Positions 33,451 through 45,432 of a DNA stretch of 64,000 nt are shown here, in pieces; positions within the stretch are counted from its first letter, which is position 1; every line of letters begins with the position of its first letter. Both the position numbers and the translations under genes were made by a program. Location: the NCBI GenBank assembly GCA_036971615.1, contig JAYKKR010000005.1, positions 1,922,001 to 1,986,000 on the forward strand, given 5' to 3'. The notes under the pieces are model-generated. The model was not told where the DNA came from and searched no databases. It worked only from the letters and a program-made list of their open reading frames with translations. This DNA is from Amyloporia xantha (lineage: Eukaryota; Basidiomycota; Agaricomycetes; Polyporales; Adustoporiaceae).

Positions 33451-36400
33451 CTATGTGGTCCCTTCATCAACAGGCGAGCCTGGGCTTCTCCGCGAGGACT
33501 GCTGTAGTTCAATGTTCTCGGCGGCTTGGCGCGCTAATGGAGATGGGGTCGCGATGGAGGTCATAGGGACCGGAAAGCGATGTCGTAAGCCGGGCTCTGT
33601 CGATGGGGATCTAGTTGGTCCTGCCGAGGATTGCTGGACATAAGTCAGTCGCATCAGTAATTTGACGAGATGATAGTTTAGACATACCGTAACAGAGCCC
33701 GTGTCACCGAACACCTCCTCCGTATCGTCCACTAAAACGAATATCAGCCAAATGAACTTGAGTTCAATGCGAGGAGACACAAGACACACTCATGATCGCC
33801 TGTTTATCCGTGAGATTCCAATCGCCGGTAGGCGCCTGGAGCTCCTGCATGTCACCGTGTTTCGTGTCTTGCTCGTCCTTTTCCAGCTTCTTCTTGTCAC
33901 CTGCTTCCACGATTTCCCATGGAACAAGCGTCCTTCGATCTGGGGCTGGAATTGCGCCCGGATCACCAGCGGGACCAAAGACCTTGGCCTTGGCCATGGC
34001 GCCCTTGAGAGCACTCATCCATTTGTTCCGGCGGGTAGCTATATTGAGCGTTGAGATCCTCGGGTCGACTTTGAGGTGCTAGACACTGACCTTTCAGGTT
34101 GAGCTGCTGCCAATTACCCTTATACCTGATATCGGCGGTGAGCACCATTTTTTCCTGTGCGGGCATGTCTGCGGACTTGTGAGCATGTGGTTAAGAAGGG
34201 AAGCCGGATAACACACCAAGTATCGTGATGTCAAAAATGGGTTGGAAGTCGCGTCTCTCTACTTTGAGGAAGGCGATCATCAGCTCTCGCAGTTGTTCTA
34301 TTTGTTCGAAAGTCGTCCCGAAGTTCTACGGTTGATCGTATGATTATATAACTGCATCGACTTAAAGAGGGGATCTTACCACATCGAAGGTGAAAGTTTC
34401 GGACATTTGAGGACTGCGCCGCATATTTTGTATGAACTACGTTTGTTCCCATCAGGATGGACGGTCAGACAGGCTGTGTGAGGCTACTAACCTTTGTGTT
34501 GAGAAGCGAGTGCGGAGCTTGCACAGAGCAAGAGTTCGTATCGAGAAAGACAGTGCTCAACAGGCGGATATCCTTCACGGTGTAGTCCAAGCTGTCGATC
34601 GACACCCTGTCTCCCACATCGTACGGATGCTTGACGAAGAGGAAGATGATGCTGATCAGCACCTCGCCTAGACTGGTTCCGATCAGCCAGCTGAGTCCTA
34701 TATTTAGCGGTGTAATCAATGACATATGAAGGAGTAATAGGGCTGCAGATCGACGGACCGAGCACGAATGTCCCTGCGCTCGTGACAAGGGTGAGCAATT
34801 GTGCTTCCTGTGCGGAAAATTGAATCAGGCTGCTGATGGGTGCTATCGTGTGTTGTAGATACGTACCAACGCCACTGCAATGATCAGAATGACGACGAAG
34901 AAATAAACGGTCATGAAAATATTGTCCAAGCGTCCGACAGCGCTGTCTAGGTCACGCATGGAGTGTTCAATCGAGAGCTGCTCCCGGTGGAATTCCCTGG
35001 TTCAATCGGCGTGAGACATACAGGAACGTTCGGTCCTACAAAAACTCCTTACATGCAAGCGATTTCGACCTCGTCTCTGGTGACATCCCCGTTTAAATCC
35101 TTGTCGAACAGTGTGAATGCAGCGTCTGCATCTTCCGGAGTAGCAAAAAAGTGCTGGATATCCCCAACCGTCAGCGACTTTGCACCGGGTTTCACAAACG
35201 AGTAAAAGAGACGGCGGGCGAGCTATATTACAATCCAATGAATGAGTGCACGGCTATGGGATTATTCAGTTGAACGAACCATGCGCGACTTGTTAGGCGA
35301 CTCCAGGGCGGTCTTAACCATGGCCTGGGGGGAGTTGGGTTGAAGGAGGGAACTACCTCAATTCGTGAGCGACAGTGCCATAAAACCCTTCGACTAGGCG
35401 GACACTTACGTTCCAGCAATTTCTGACGCAACGTTGCCTAGGGCGGTCGTTGTGGTGGTAGCTGCAAACTTGACGCCATGAAGTGCCTTCTTCAAAAACC
35501 GCCTTGGTCTTTTCACTTCTGCATGTCCATCACGCAGGGTGTCGGAACGCCATGGCATGTCGCTCGAGCGCCGATACAAGTTGACGAGCACTCGGATTGC
35601 GAATTTCTGGTCTGCGACGCGTTCTGCATGTAGTATTAGACGATTGTGGGGGCTGAGAAATTCAAAATGGCAACTTACCAGCATATGACCGCTCGTGGAA
35701 TTTGGTCGCGATCCACTGAATTGATACTTTCTCCGCAAGCAAGATAAGGGCACATTCAAATCCCGCAAACAAGAGCTTAGCGACGGTAGAAAGGGCCAGA
35801 GCGCTGTCAGAAGTGATGTCGGATACTCTTCGTGTATTTATCAGTGGTTGAAACGCGATCCATATGGCCAATGTCCAGCCGAACAAGGCGACGTATCTGG
35901 TAACACCTTTAGTGAGCATGCTTTTCGGGTGCAAGGAGAAAGTACTGACCGCTGCAGTGCGGTCAACCACTCGATATACTTCCGAGATCCAATGGAGATG
36001 ACTCCGACTGTGACACGGGCGATGCGCGGCAGCACCATTCTGAGCGCATATAATCGGTCAAGTGGTCACTACATCTTTAAGTACCGATTTAACTTACGCA
36101 GAAGCAAGCGCACCCCACCATCCTTAAGATAATGCGGTCGTCAGTAGAGGACAGAGGCTCGACCTCGCTGACATACCACACCAGACGATAGTGAGCCAGA
36201 TACTCCACCAGAGCAATTTTACACCCCATATCTACGGCATATATGAGGCCAAAAGCAACACCAGCTAGACACTCCATACCGTGGAACTTGGATATGCGGT
36301 GAACCCAAGGATACCAGGTATCCAGAGTGCACCGAGAACAGGAACGATGTAAATGATCCAGCGCGTAACAATGGAGACGTTCAAGAGGTAGTTGTAAGCC

Positions 36401-36851
36401 TTGGCGAGCTGTCCCCCGGCGTGAGCCGATCGCATCTTCCACAGAAGTGATGGTGAGAACTCACGCCGTTCTTGGGAGTATCGCCTTCAGCGAAGGCCAG
36501 ATGAGCCTGGCTGGCATGCCTTGGGTCGAATTCTACGTAGGAATGCCTGATACCGCCTAGTACGTCCCAGTTGCTGCTCGAGCGATTGTGCGGTCGGAAG
36601 TCAGACGTCTCAGTGCGCTGATGACCCGGGGAGGCCTGGTGGGGCGCGGAGTCGTAGGGGGCGTAGTCCCTCGGCTTGGGTTCAGGCATCATCACGTCTG
36701 GTCTGCTATCCCTCCCCGGATACCTGTTGCGGTGCGAGGGAAGCAAAGGATAAGAGGGTGTCACGGGATCTGAGTCTCGCTGTGTAGGAGACGACGATGG
36801 GGTGTCGTGCTGATCGTCGACCGACATGGTGGGGGTGTGAGAGCGAGACAT
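33451..36851 (-). CDS. MscS-family mechanosensitive ion channel with EF-hand
   Basis: Minus-strand gene with many exons, starting at ATG 36851 (MSRSHTPTMSVDDQ). A long Ser/Pro/Arg-rich cytosolic N-terminus is followed by membrane segments: VTRWIIYIVPVLGALWIPG, WWSIWLTIVWCGWWGA, VALFGWTLAIWIAFQPL and others. An EF-hand reads DKDLNGDVTRDEVE, with Asp/Asp/Asn/Asp/Glu at the calcium ligand positions. The pore-lining MscS region follows: FFVVILIIAVALEAQ, LGLSWLIGTSLGEVLISIIF and PYDVGDRVSID. The beta domain continues with LLSTVFLDTNS and FIQNMRRSPQMSETFTFDV. A charged tail ends DEGTT. The layout (EF-hand before the last membrane helices) matches fission yeast Msy1/Msy2, which sit in the endoplasmic reticulum membrane and regulate Ca2+ on hypo-osmotic shock. 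TAG at 33451-33453. Confidence 0.92.
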
Positions 36852-37531
36852 AAGTAAGGACAGCAGCGGAAGATATGTTTTCGGAGATGTCGCAGATTGG
36901 AAAAGTCGACTGGCAGGCCGGCCTGGCAGTGCCCGGTTGCTGCGAGGAAAGATGGACGAGGAATGGTAGATGTCGGAACAGGAGCAAAATGAAAGGACCC
37001 TTGATGTTTTAGTCCCAGCTTTTTCGATCGAGGGTGCCCGGGAATTGGACGGTGCACGTGATCGTACTTCGCGTCGCGCTTGGCATCTGCGTCATACGCT
37101 CCTCGAGGCTAAACGATTTCGGTTTTCAACGCCATCTCCAAGCGCTTGTCGACATTACAGGGTGCGTCGTAAAAATGTTGCTCACTCAATCCGGATTGAC
37201 AAATGCTCACTTTCAATTCGGGCCCTGACATGCGCGTTGCACCCGGTCGTGTAAGATGGATTTGATGTTCATATAGCAAATTCGCATGGGTGCATTGCCG
37301 CTCCTCCTGCAGTAACGTACAAACGCGTCTCAGCAGGATTCCGTGTATCACAGTAAACGGTAGCTGGTAGCTTATAAATGTACACATCTGGAGGCAACAA
37401 TGGGCCCAACCACGACCAGAGTCCCCAATCATGCATTATCGAATTGTAGGATGTAAGCTTCCGAATAAGTAGGTAACGATGCCCCGTATGAGAAGCGGTA
37501 TATAGTTGAGATACTGTAGGCATCATGGGTA
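36852..37531. other. intergenic region, nothing supported
   Basis: 680 bp upstream of the MscS gene and downstream of the syntaxin gene, both minus-strand. It should contain the MscS promoter. No motif or plausible exon recognised. Confidence 0.55.
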
Positions 37532-39112
37532 TCATCTATGTGAGTGTCGCCGGAGTAACGAACCCGCCGTCCTGTTGAGCTCTGCGGCCGCAGTGGGTAT
37601 AAACGACTTCACGGCCGACGCAACATCGTCAGACGTTGATGGTGGCGATGATGGAACCGATGAGGAATGTCGTCGAGGCTTGAAGATGAGCGTAATGATA
37701 AGCCCGAAGATGATGAGCAGAAGCAGGAATATGCATGCTCTTCTTCCCGTGTTCTTCTGGTACCTGGAGGGAGAAGCGCCCAATTGAGTGTCATAGGCTC
37801 CCATTCGACGTAAATAGTTAATAGCGAATATAGCGCACCTCGTGGCGACGTTCAACTCCTTGACAGCTTCCTCCATTTGGACGGCTGTTTGCTCAATGTT
37901 GTACTCAACGCTGTCCAGCAGCGTGCCCTGGTCAATGACCATGGCAGATAGGTCTTTGAACAGCTCCGCTAGTGATGCAATAGACTGTGCTATCTGCGTT
38001 AGCTCGTGGTCTCTTCTGCGCAGATCGACGTCAGCAGTCATCATGTCTTGCGCCATTGCAGCACGGTTGCGAGACTAGAAGTGTAGAGGAGACGATCAGG
38101 AGGCTCGTTCAATGCTACCGAGAAAGCACCGCTTAGCGGAGGATACGCACGGCAGCGGCGGCCTCGACGTCTTCATCAACAGCAGACAGGCCTTCTGAAC
38201 CTTTGGACGACACTGTTCCCGATGCAATGAGCAGATCCTGGTTCTTTATCGCATGACCTTGCAACTCTATAGAGCGCTAAATGAGCAATCTGAAGTGGAC
38301 GACCTGACAATTAAGGAAAGTACGAACTTTCCATGTAGACCCGCTGTTTCTTCCGGAAGGTGGTACTGAGCTCCTGCACCTTCGCTGCGAGGCCCCTCTG
38401 TACATTCTGTGCGGCCAATTCCTGATGGTGTGACCGCCCGGATGAGGTAGGAGGAAAAGCATGTTGTGGCTCTGCACCTATCCGCTGAATAAGAGCATGA
38501 CATCGGCGAAAGTCCTGTCCGGAACAGGGAAGGTGAACACGCGTTTGTGAGTGGCACTAAAGGCGGATGAATCAGATGCAGTACCTTGGTAATTTCTGTG
38601 CTGGCTGCCTCAATCTCCCTTTCTTCTGCAGACCGGTCCGAGAACCCGGGGAGGACGTGCTTCGCATGGAGCCTGTCGAGCGCAGTTACTACGAGCAACA
38701 ATAATGCAGTGAGTTGACGCCCTGAGGACCCACGAGGAGGAGAAGAGTCAAAATGCAAAACATACTTTTAGCCTGCGTGCCGGCAAGTATTTCCTCTACC
38801 TGGTCCGCGATGTCGACCCTGTCTCACCGGCAATCGATGAGCTTCCCAGGAAACAACAGCGCATATGATCGGGTTTGCCGAACGGAAGAAAGGGTCTCAC
38901 CACTTCGGCGGTAACTCTGCGTCTATGGATACGTGTCCAGCATCGTGATTAATGAGGTGTTCTTGCTCATCGCCGTCGTTGAGAGCATCGTCATAGTTTG
39001 TGAATACGCGTGAACGTCGGGTACGCGAGGAGCTAGCGCGAGAGTCCCTGTACGAGATGAAGAGCAGGGTCCTTGAGCGGGTCGTCGGCGACGTTGAGGA
39101 ACCTGAAGACAT
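37532..39112 (-). CDS. TLG2: Tlg2/syntaxin-16-type Qa-SNARE
   Basis: Minus-strand multi-exon gene from ATG 39112. The N-terminus TRSRTLLFISYRDSRAS is typical of fungal Tlg2 and of the Sec1/Munc18 (Vps45)-binding N-peptide region. Habc-domain pieces follow (VDIADQVEEIL, LHAKHVLPGFSDRSAEE, EIEAASTEITK). The SNARE motif runs from RRRDHELTQIAQSIASLAEL through FKDLSAMVIDQGTLLDSVEY, with Gln of IDQG as the zero-layer Q. A single C-terminal membrane anchor (ACIFLLLLIIFGLIITLIF) comes next. About 45 residues follow the anchor (ending RRHSHR), a lumenal extension also found in yeast Tlg2 and unusual among syntaxins. The protein acts in endosome-to-trans-Golgi fusion and, in yeast, the Cvt pathway. Confidence 0.92.
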
Positions 39113-40075
39113 TTGTGCGCAGCTTCTGGCTGCTGTGACCGCGGGCGGGAGTCGTCATGCCGTTATTTGTTTGTACACCGGCGCCATGAAAGTTAAACTC
39201 AAAAGGAAGCGACGGCTGGGAGGCTCGGGGCGCCGGGGACGGTGGCAGCTCCGGCGCCGGCGTCAGAGAGTGAGCACGCGACTGTCGGACCGGGGAGACG
39301 CCCGTGGTGCCGGCGTTCTTGGATTGTGCCACACTGCCACTCCCGTCCGCCAAAGCAAAGCCGCCTGGCGGAACACGCCCCCCGCATGCTGCTCGGACAT
39401 CTGACAATGGAGGCTTCGCTCGACGTACACTCGCGCCAGTCCTTCTCCGTGAAGTCTATTGGGAGTCTATTCTTCTCCCTGCTTCTCCTGGGTGGATAGG
39501 AACGTTGTTGAACCTTGCAGAATGGCACCGTGCGGTCGGAGCTGTGCACGTTTGGCCCATCGGATCCGCCTTTGTCACCTCCGCGCCCCTGTGACATGAA
39601 ATACAACGCTCGTCATGAGGCCGATGGCTCAACTTATAACTCGTTCTCAATCCTGTTGTCATCATCTCATTCCTGGTCCGCTACTTATCGTCCTCCATCA
39701 AGCCTTCCCACCTTCCGCGTACGGGCCACTTCGTTTCCTCCGAACGCGACACCAGCAATTGATTCTTATCGATCTCTGCCGGATCAGTAGCTCACTCTCC
39801 AGCCGTCTTGTGACTGGTTCTTGCCTTAGTTTCTTATAATAATTTACTGCTCGACCTCGCCTGCTGGTCTCTTGCTATAAAGGCTGATCGTGCTCGGTCT
39901 TAATGATCAATCGACACCTCGTCCCTCTTTTGAACTCCTGCCCTTGAACTTCTCAAGTGCGCTTCCAGTTTCGTACGCAGTCATCACTACGTCTTTGTCG
40001 TGAGCCCGTCGAACGTCTCTTCATCTGGACATCTCGTTGAAGCCCCATCCTAGGTCTTTACTCTCCTACATCAAC
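39113..40075. promoter_or_regulatory. divergent promoter region, TLG2 / Cys-rich protein
   Basis: 963 bp between two divergently transcribed genes. GC-rich near TLG2 and CT-rich toward the Cys-rich gene, as in many fungal 5' leaders (pyrimidine-rich from about 39840 to 40075). Frames at 39033-39407 and 39199-39606 overlap one another on the same strand and lack motifs. Confidence 0.5.
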
Positions 40076-40552
40076 ATGTGCAATCTCGTCACGTATGTTT
40101 GTCGACATCATGCCACTTGTAACAAACCACTGACCCAATCTTCTGCAGCGAGGGTTACAAGTATGCGTGTGGGGTATGCTTGCGTGCTTGGTCCATTCCT
40201 GATCCTGTCTGACTATATGTCACGATGATCGGCAGCACTACATAATTGTTCGTATCCTCCGCTTTAAGACCTTTGCTTCCCATGTTGACTTTCTTTCAGG
40301 AACACAAGAAGCAGAAGATTGATTGTAATAACCCATACTGCATATACTCAAGGCGCCATCGCACACCTTGCCTGAACTGCCAATGCGAAAAGGTGTGTTT
40401 CGGAATACAACTATATGCACTGCGTAATTATCAACTAACTACTCGTCCAAAAGTTCTACGGTCCAGATGCCTCAGAAACGATTCTTGCTACTCGACCTGG
40501 GTTCTGTCTCGAATGCAAACCGTGGTACAAAGGCCAGAACGACGGTCGGTAG
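40076..40552 (+). CDS. small Cys-rich protein (81 aa, five exons), unknown function
   Basis: I reconstructed five exons: 40076-40092, 40149-40173, 40236-40247 (only 12 nt), 40300-40392 and 40454-40552. The total is 246 nt, exactly 82 codons with the stop. The protein starts MCNLVTEGYKYACGHYII, continues EHKKQKIDCNNPYC and PCLNCQCEKFYGPDAS, and ends CLECKPWYKGQNDGR. It has nine Cys, including two C-x2-C pairs (42/45 and 67/70) and three His, which suggests zinc binding. There is no signal peptide, so it is probably intracellular. All four introns are 52-62 nt with GT..AG ends. From memory, small MCNxxxEG-type Cys-rich proteins recur as hypothetical proteins in Agaricomycetes, but I cannot name a characterised one. 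Confidence 0.82.
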
Positions 40553-40813
40553 TAGTGGCGTCGTCCGGCTTCAGTTTCTTACATCCACATATTTATACTT
40601 TATTACTGCCTATTCTCACCCTACACCTGTTTTTATCCTTCATGATGCTGCATCGTCGCTGTTGATCCGCCATCACTGTCAGTCATCATATATCGCCAAG
40701 AGCCACAACCTGTATCATATCATTATGGTCCTCATATCTGCATCTAATAACTATAGTTTGTGTACTAGCACCTGTGATCTGATGGAAGAACCATGCGTGC
40801 CAACGGATTGAGT

Positions 40814-42797
40814 CTACCATTTGACCGCGAGTCCCACTACCTCGCTTTCTACAGCTCTGTACTGAGTTCGGAACAAACGCCGTCGTCGAGCTTCCGCATC
40901 GTCGTCCAATCGGGTCCTCCAGTTTATGTTTCGCTCACCGGTATTCGTTGGCCGGCACAAGTCCAATAACACTTGGTCAGCAAGGCGTTCGGCTTGTTTG
41001 GCATCCTTGTCGGGTGCTATACGCCCGGGTGATGGCGGCGGTGTAGGCAGCATGTGCCAATACGCCTGTTCCACCTTCTTCGTCCACTCCCTGTTTCCCC
41101 ATTTCGCGTCTTGGATTGGACCAGTTCCGTCTGCTTCAACCTTTACCCCAGTTTCTTCCCAGTCTCTTGAATACCCTTCCACGTCCACAGTTTGCTGCGC
41201 CAAGGCGCCTGGCAGCGGCTTCAGCTGACCACCGCCGTTCACACACCCGCCGGGGCAAGCCATCACCTCAACGTAATCGTACCCCTTCTCTGCCTCCGCC
41301 ACCGCTCCGTTGGCATCCCCCTTCCTCGCTCTTGCTCGATTCCGCAAACCCGCCATCCGCCCAGCAGCCCCACGACCGACCTGGACACCAGCCTCGCGCC
41401 CTACCTTCCGGACCACATTCTGCAGATTGCGGAAGCCGTAGCACTTCGCGCCTTTGAACACGACCTCGCCGGTTTCGCGATCGGTGAGGATGTATTCCTC
41501 GTAGTCCGAAGTCCGTACGGTGCGCACGGAGAGCTCGCATGACGGAGATGCATCGGTGAGCACCGAGATCAAAGATTGCAGATAAGATCCAGAGCTGGTG
41601 CCTGGATGCGTTATCAGCTCGGGTAACTCAATCTCATCTCCATCTCGGACGATATGCGAAGGTGAGGATTCGCTGGCGACGGGTATCGATAGGTCCCACT
41701 GCTTCTCCTGCATGAGCAGTTCCAATTCGCCGGTCGTGATAACGCAGTCGACGTCTCGTGTCGCATAGATTTCGTTGTAAAAGTCCTGCCGTGACGCCTC
41801 CAGTTTCTTGTCGTAGCAGGGCATAACCGTAACATGGTATATCTGATCAGGCCTATCCAGCAATCAGGGAACATGAGGAGACGGTAGATGGTATAACACG
41901 ACATACTGTTTTCCCCACTTAGAGCCCAACCACTCCTTCACAAGAGTGCCCATGACTTGCTGCGGACTTTTCGTCGTGCTAATGAATGGAAGCATCTCCG
42001 GATGTGTCTTCTCCGCATAACATATCCAGCCTGGACAAGCGCTCGCTAGCATCGGCAACTTTCCCTCACCGCGTTTGCGCTCGGTAAACTCCTTCGCATG
42101 TTCCAGCAGCGCGAGGTGGCGCGCGAAAGTTGTATCAAAGACGTGCTCAAATCCAAGAACATCTTTGCAGAATGTCTCAACGCGTCGGAGGATCCGGGAG
42201 AGATCGACAGCCTGGGAGCTGCTGGAGGATACTGAAGCAGCGAGCGAGGCGAGGCTCTGCGGTGCGATGGAAAGTACTGGGATCTTGTGCGACGGCGTGC
42301 CCCGGTCGGGATTGCTGTTTAAAGCATTGAGAACCTCGGTATGCGACTGCAGGGTGATCAAAACGGATTCAGCGGAAGTGATGCAGCCACTGGATATGTG
42401 GTGTCAGATTTGCACAATTCACGGGAAAATAACTGCGCACCTACATGCCAGACAGTCGTTCAGACTAATCTGCGCTGTCTCGAGCTTCTTCCCGGCCTGC
42501 TGAGTCGTTAACCCGTTCGCGGAGACTTCGTAGTATGATCCGCTCGAATCGACCTGAATTTGGGTCTACATTGTGATGTCTCAGCACTCAATGTTGAGAT
42601 ATGCTCATAAAAACAAACTCACAGAAGCTGCCCCTGGATCCTCCGCATCTACTTTATTCGTCTGCTCAACGGGCTTGATACAAGCTTGCGACGGCGAAAG
42701 AAAGTCGCTCAGATCAGTGAGCGTCTACACTAGCAGTCAACAAATGGAGAGCCCAGTAGAATGCAAACGCACACACCAGTGCCCCAGAGAATGCCAT
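40814..42797 (-). CDS. NAR1: cytosolic Fe-S cluster assembly factor NAR1
   Basis: [FeFe]-hydrogenase-like protein of the cytosolic iron-sulfur assembly (CIA) machinery, passing [4Fe-4S] clusters from the Nbp35/Cfd1 scaffold to the targeting complex. The start is ATG 42797 (MAFSGAL, then an intron, then TLTDLSDFLSPSQACIKPV). The N-terminal cluster site is the Cys in QACIKP plus CLACSGC. The central domain has KIPVLSIAPQSLASLA and SACPGWICYAEKTHPE with STTKSPQQVMGTLVK. After an intron it continues YHVTVMPCYDKKLEASR, DVDCVITTGEL, FRNLQNVVRK and EVMACPGGCVNGGGQ. All eight cluster Cys of the family are therefore present (four N-terminal; one each in SACPGW, MPCYDK and the ACPGGC pair). Both flanking genes are unrelated to iron. 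Confidence 0.95.
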
Positions 42798-43416
42798 ATC
42801 AACCTATCCAAGACGAAGGAGACCAGAGGGAAGGAAATGTTTGTAGCTGACTGACTTTGCCGGGACGACCTTTCCCCAGACTTCCTGACAAATGACCGGG
42901 AGCAGCCTCCGCACATGACATTTCCGTATATAGTAAGTCTTCAAGATTGTGAGCACCAAAGGACCAAAGGTAGCGTCACGAAGCATTTCTGAAGATTTGC
43001 AGGCCGCCTATGTTCCCAGGCAACTTCCAGCTCCTTTTCTCCCGCTGTCCGACGATTACTTGTATTAAGAAAGATAATCTTATTTTATTATCATAGGGGC
43101 TGTATTGTACGAACTAATGATAGTGCTACACAGCGGCACGTATGGAGCCGATTGTACAGTGCATGAGCGACAGAATTTGAAGTTATAACTGCGTGTTCAA
43201 ATATAAACGAATGAGGATGCGGAGAATTACAACAACACACGCGTGCCTAATGGTACAACAACAGCGCGACAGACGGTAGCACAAATCAACGGCCAGGCTC
43301 GCGTGAACGACTAGAATAAATGCAGCCTGCGGCCTTGTATCCCGACTCCGCTACAGGGCTCCTAGAAAGAATAAAAAATAATCGACACCGAATGCAGGCA
43401 CAAACTTAGCGGAGGG
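42798..43416. other. intergenic region, nothing supported
   Basis: 619 bp, AT-rich around 43060-43400. It contains the NAR1 promoter and the 3' flank of the next minus-strand gene. No coding signal. Confidence 0.6.
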
Positions 43417-45432
43417 TTATCCCTCGCTCCGTGGCTGCAAGACGCTCCCTCTCAGCCACCGCATGCTCTTCTCCCGCTTCAGCGTCGCCCCCGCACGCGC
43501 AGACTTCCATAGCCGGCTCACCCGCGAGGCGTTCTGCTCCGGCGTGATGTGCATGAACGACTTGAGGCCCTCCTCCCCGCTCTCCTCCGTGTGGTTGGGC
43601 GGCGTGCGAGGAGGGTCGGCGCGTGGCCTTGAACGAGGGTGCGCAGCGGAGTGGCACAGCGAATGCGATGGTCGGGAGGCGAGCGAGAGGGAGGTGGGTA
43701 GCGGCGGCGCGGGAGGGGCACGGGAGGGTCGCGGATGACGAGGCGGCTTGGTCGGTGGTGTGGGTGCTTGGTCGGCGGTGGTCTGGATCCGGCGCACAGG
43801 CCGGCGGATGAACGGCACGCTCTTCGTCTTGCGGAGGGGCGACTCGGGGCGTGCGGAGACATGTCCATCTCCTGCCTGTATCCCGCGCGAGAGGCGCTCC
43901 GCGGATCCTTTGGATCCAGGCAAGCCACCAGGAGGAGAAACGGGAGCCCACGGTGTCTTGATAGCAGATTTGGACGCATGCGAGTCGGCGGTGACGGATC
44001 CGCGCGTACTGTAGGACGAGCCGGACGAGTCCGACGGGACGCTCGAAGCCTGCGGCTGGTCGTCCCAATGGACATGCAGGTGCGGGTGCAGGTCTGTAAG
44101 CGAGGACGAGCGTCGGCGGTGGCCCTTCGATTGGGAATTATAGCCGCGGTGGACCCGCTCGAAATCGAAGCGCGGGAGTAAGTCAACCGGCGGCGGACTG
44201 GGCTTCCCATCCTTGACTTCTTCCGCGAAGCTGCTTTGCGAGGCCACGCTCGAGATAGAGCCGTGAGACGTAAAACCGACGCGGGCGAAGGTGTTCGGAG
44301 TGATGCAATGAGTTTGGCGCTCGACAGGCTCCTCGGGCTGTTCCTGCTGTCTGCTTTGCTCCTCCTGATAAGCGCCGGTGTATTGTGCTTCTCGTGGGTC
44401 TTCGCCAATAGTGTGCAGCGCAGGAGACCGTGCACTAGACTCATAATCAGACTGGCCGTTCTCACTTTCGATTGCCTCGTCGTCGTCGTCCTCCTCCTCG
44501 TCATCGTCGTCAAAAAAGCAACCGCTATTATATTCCGGGTTGTACGTCTCCAGCTTCGCCATGCTCTCCTCCAGCTGCGCCATGCTCATGTCCGGGTCTA
44601 TGACCGTCAGCCGGTTGTCGTGCGGGTCGCTGGTGTATGCGATGCTTGCGAAAATGTGAGGCGAGCCGACGAATGGTGGAGTGGGCGGCAGTGGCATATC
44701 AGGCGGTCCCTCGAGCTCGAAGCCTGACGACAGTGAGAGCGGGAACTCGGGCGTCCACTTGGGAGGGGAGGGAAAAGCAGCAGCGAGGTCTCGCACGGAC
44801 GAGTTGGGTGAAAAGGGCGCGGTGAGCGTGTTGTCGCCGTCAGGCTGCCGATCCTCTGCCTCCCACGAATAGTCTTCTTCGTCTCCGCCACCATCGCGAT
44901 GTGATGCCCCCGCCGCAGACCACTCACCCAGGTGAAGTTGCTCGGGCGCAATCCTGGTGGCGTCAGGACGTGCGAGGTTGAACCGGAGCGCCTCCGAAAA
45001 GTGAGCGTGCGAGTGGAAGTGCACGGCGCGGCGCCTCTGTGCGCGCTCCTCGCGCGAAGCATCCGCGTGCGGCGAAGGCGCGGAGGCGAGCTTCTCGAGA
45101 TCGACGAGTCCGAGGCCAGTAGGGAGGGTCTTCTTCAGTGGGCGCTCCGACGCCTGCGGGGGCGAGGGCTTGCCGATGGGGAGCATGACCGCGCCACGGG
45201 TCGACGGAGGGGACAGGGAGATCGCACGACTGCGGATGGGCATGGAGTAGCGGACGCCGTTGTACGCGAGCGTGCTGAACTCGTAGATGTTCTTCTGCCG
45301 TGGGGGGAGTATCGGGGGCGGCGTCAGGGGCGAGAAGGAAGCCGGGGAGCTGGTGGTAGGCGAGGTTGAGGAGCCAGGGTCTTCTGTAGGCATCTGCGAG
45401 GGTCGTGGCCGGGCAGAAGGGAGCGCGTGCAT
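43417..45432 (-). CDS. large low-complexity hypothetical protein (671 aa)
   Basis: A single uninterrupted minus-strand frame of 671 codons from ATG 45432 (a second ATG follows 13 codons later). The protein is rich in Pro, Ser, Arg, Asp and Glu and looks mostly disordered. Recognisable patches are an Asp/Glu run (FFDDDDEEEDDDDEAIE), a His-rich LTDLHPHLHVHWDD, the motif NIYEFSTLAYNGVRYSMP near the N-terminus, and a basic C-terminal segment RVSRLWKSARAGATLKREKS. I do not recognise a domain. The region is very GC-rich, which opens long frames on both strands. This one is preferred because it is longest, has an ATG and shows Ser/Pro/Arg composition like many fungal regulatory proteins. An upstream ATG at 45806 (MNPANRNTDAAPVSIRSLL) may mark a 5' exon, but I found no clean splice. 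Confidence 0.6.
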   Translation of the reverse strand: MHALPSARPRPSQMPTEDPGSSTSPTTSSPASFSPLTPPPILPPRQKNIYEFSTLAYNGVRYSMPIRSRAISLSPPSTRGAVMLPIGKPSPPQASERPLKKTLPTGLGLVDLEKLASAPSPHADASREERAQRRRAVHFHSHAHFSEALRFNLARPDATRIAPEQLHLGEWSAAGASHRDGGGDEEDYSWEAEDRQPDGDNTLTAPFSPNSSVRDLAAAFPSPPKWTPEFPLSLSSGFELEGPPDMPLPPTPPFVGSPHIFASIAYTSDPHDNRLTVIDPDMSMAQLEESMAKLETYNPEYNSGCFFDDDDEEEDDDDEAIESENGQSDYESSARSPALHTIGEDPREAQYTGAYQEEQSRQQEQPEEPVERQTHCITPNTFARVGFTSHGSISSVASQSSFAEEVKDGKPSPPPVDLLPRFDFERVHRGYNSQSKGHRRRSSSLTDLHPHLHVHWDDQPQASSVPSDSSGSSYSTRGSVTADSHASKSAIKTPWAPVSPPGGLPGSKGSAERLSRGIQAGDGHVSARPESPLRKTKSVPFIRRPVRRIQTTADQAPTPPTKPPRHPRPSRAPPAPPLPTSLSLASRPSHSLCHSAAHPRSRPRADPPRTPPNHTEESGEEGLKSFMHITPEQNASRVSRLWKSARAGATLKREKSMRWLRGSVLQPRSEG

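Noticed and set aside
39199..39606. 135-codon minus-strand frame upstream of TLG2
   Set aside because: Opens from TTG rather than ATG, overlaps another minus frame (39033-39407) and has low-complexity composition.
24000..42797. An iron-metabolism cluster of ferrochelatase and NAR1
   Set aside because: The genes are 16 kb apart with unrelated genes between, on opposite strands, and no shared promoter element was seen.
43406..44513. Long frames on both strands inside the 43.4-45.4 kb region (for example minus 43406-44068 and 43518-44513)
   Set aside because: They overlap the 671-codon frame, have Arg/Pro/Thr-biased composition typical of GC-rich shadow frames, and contain no domain.
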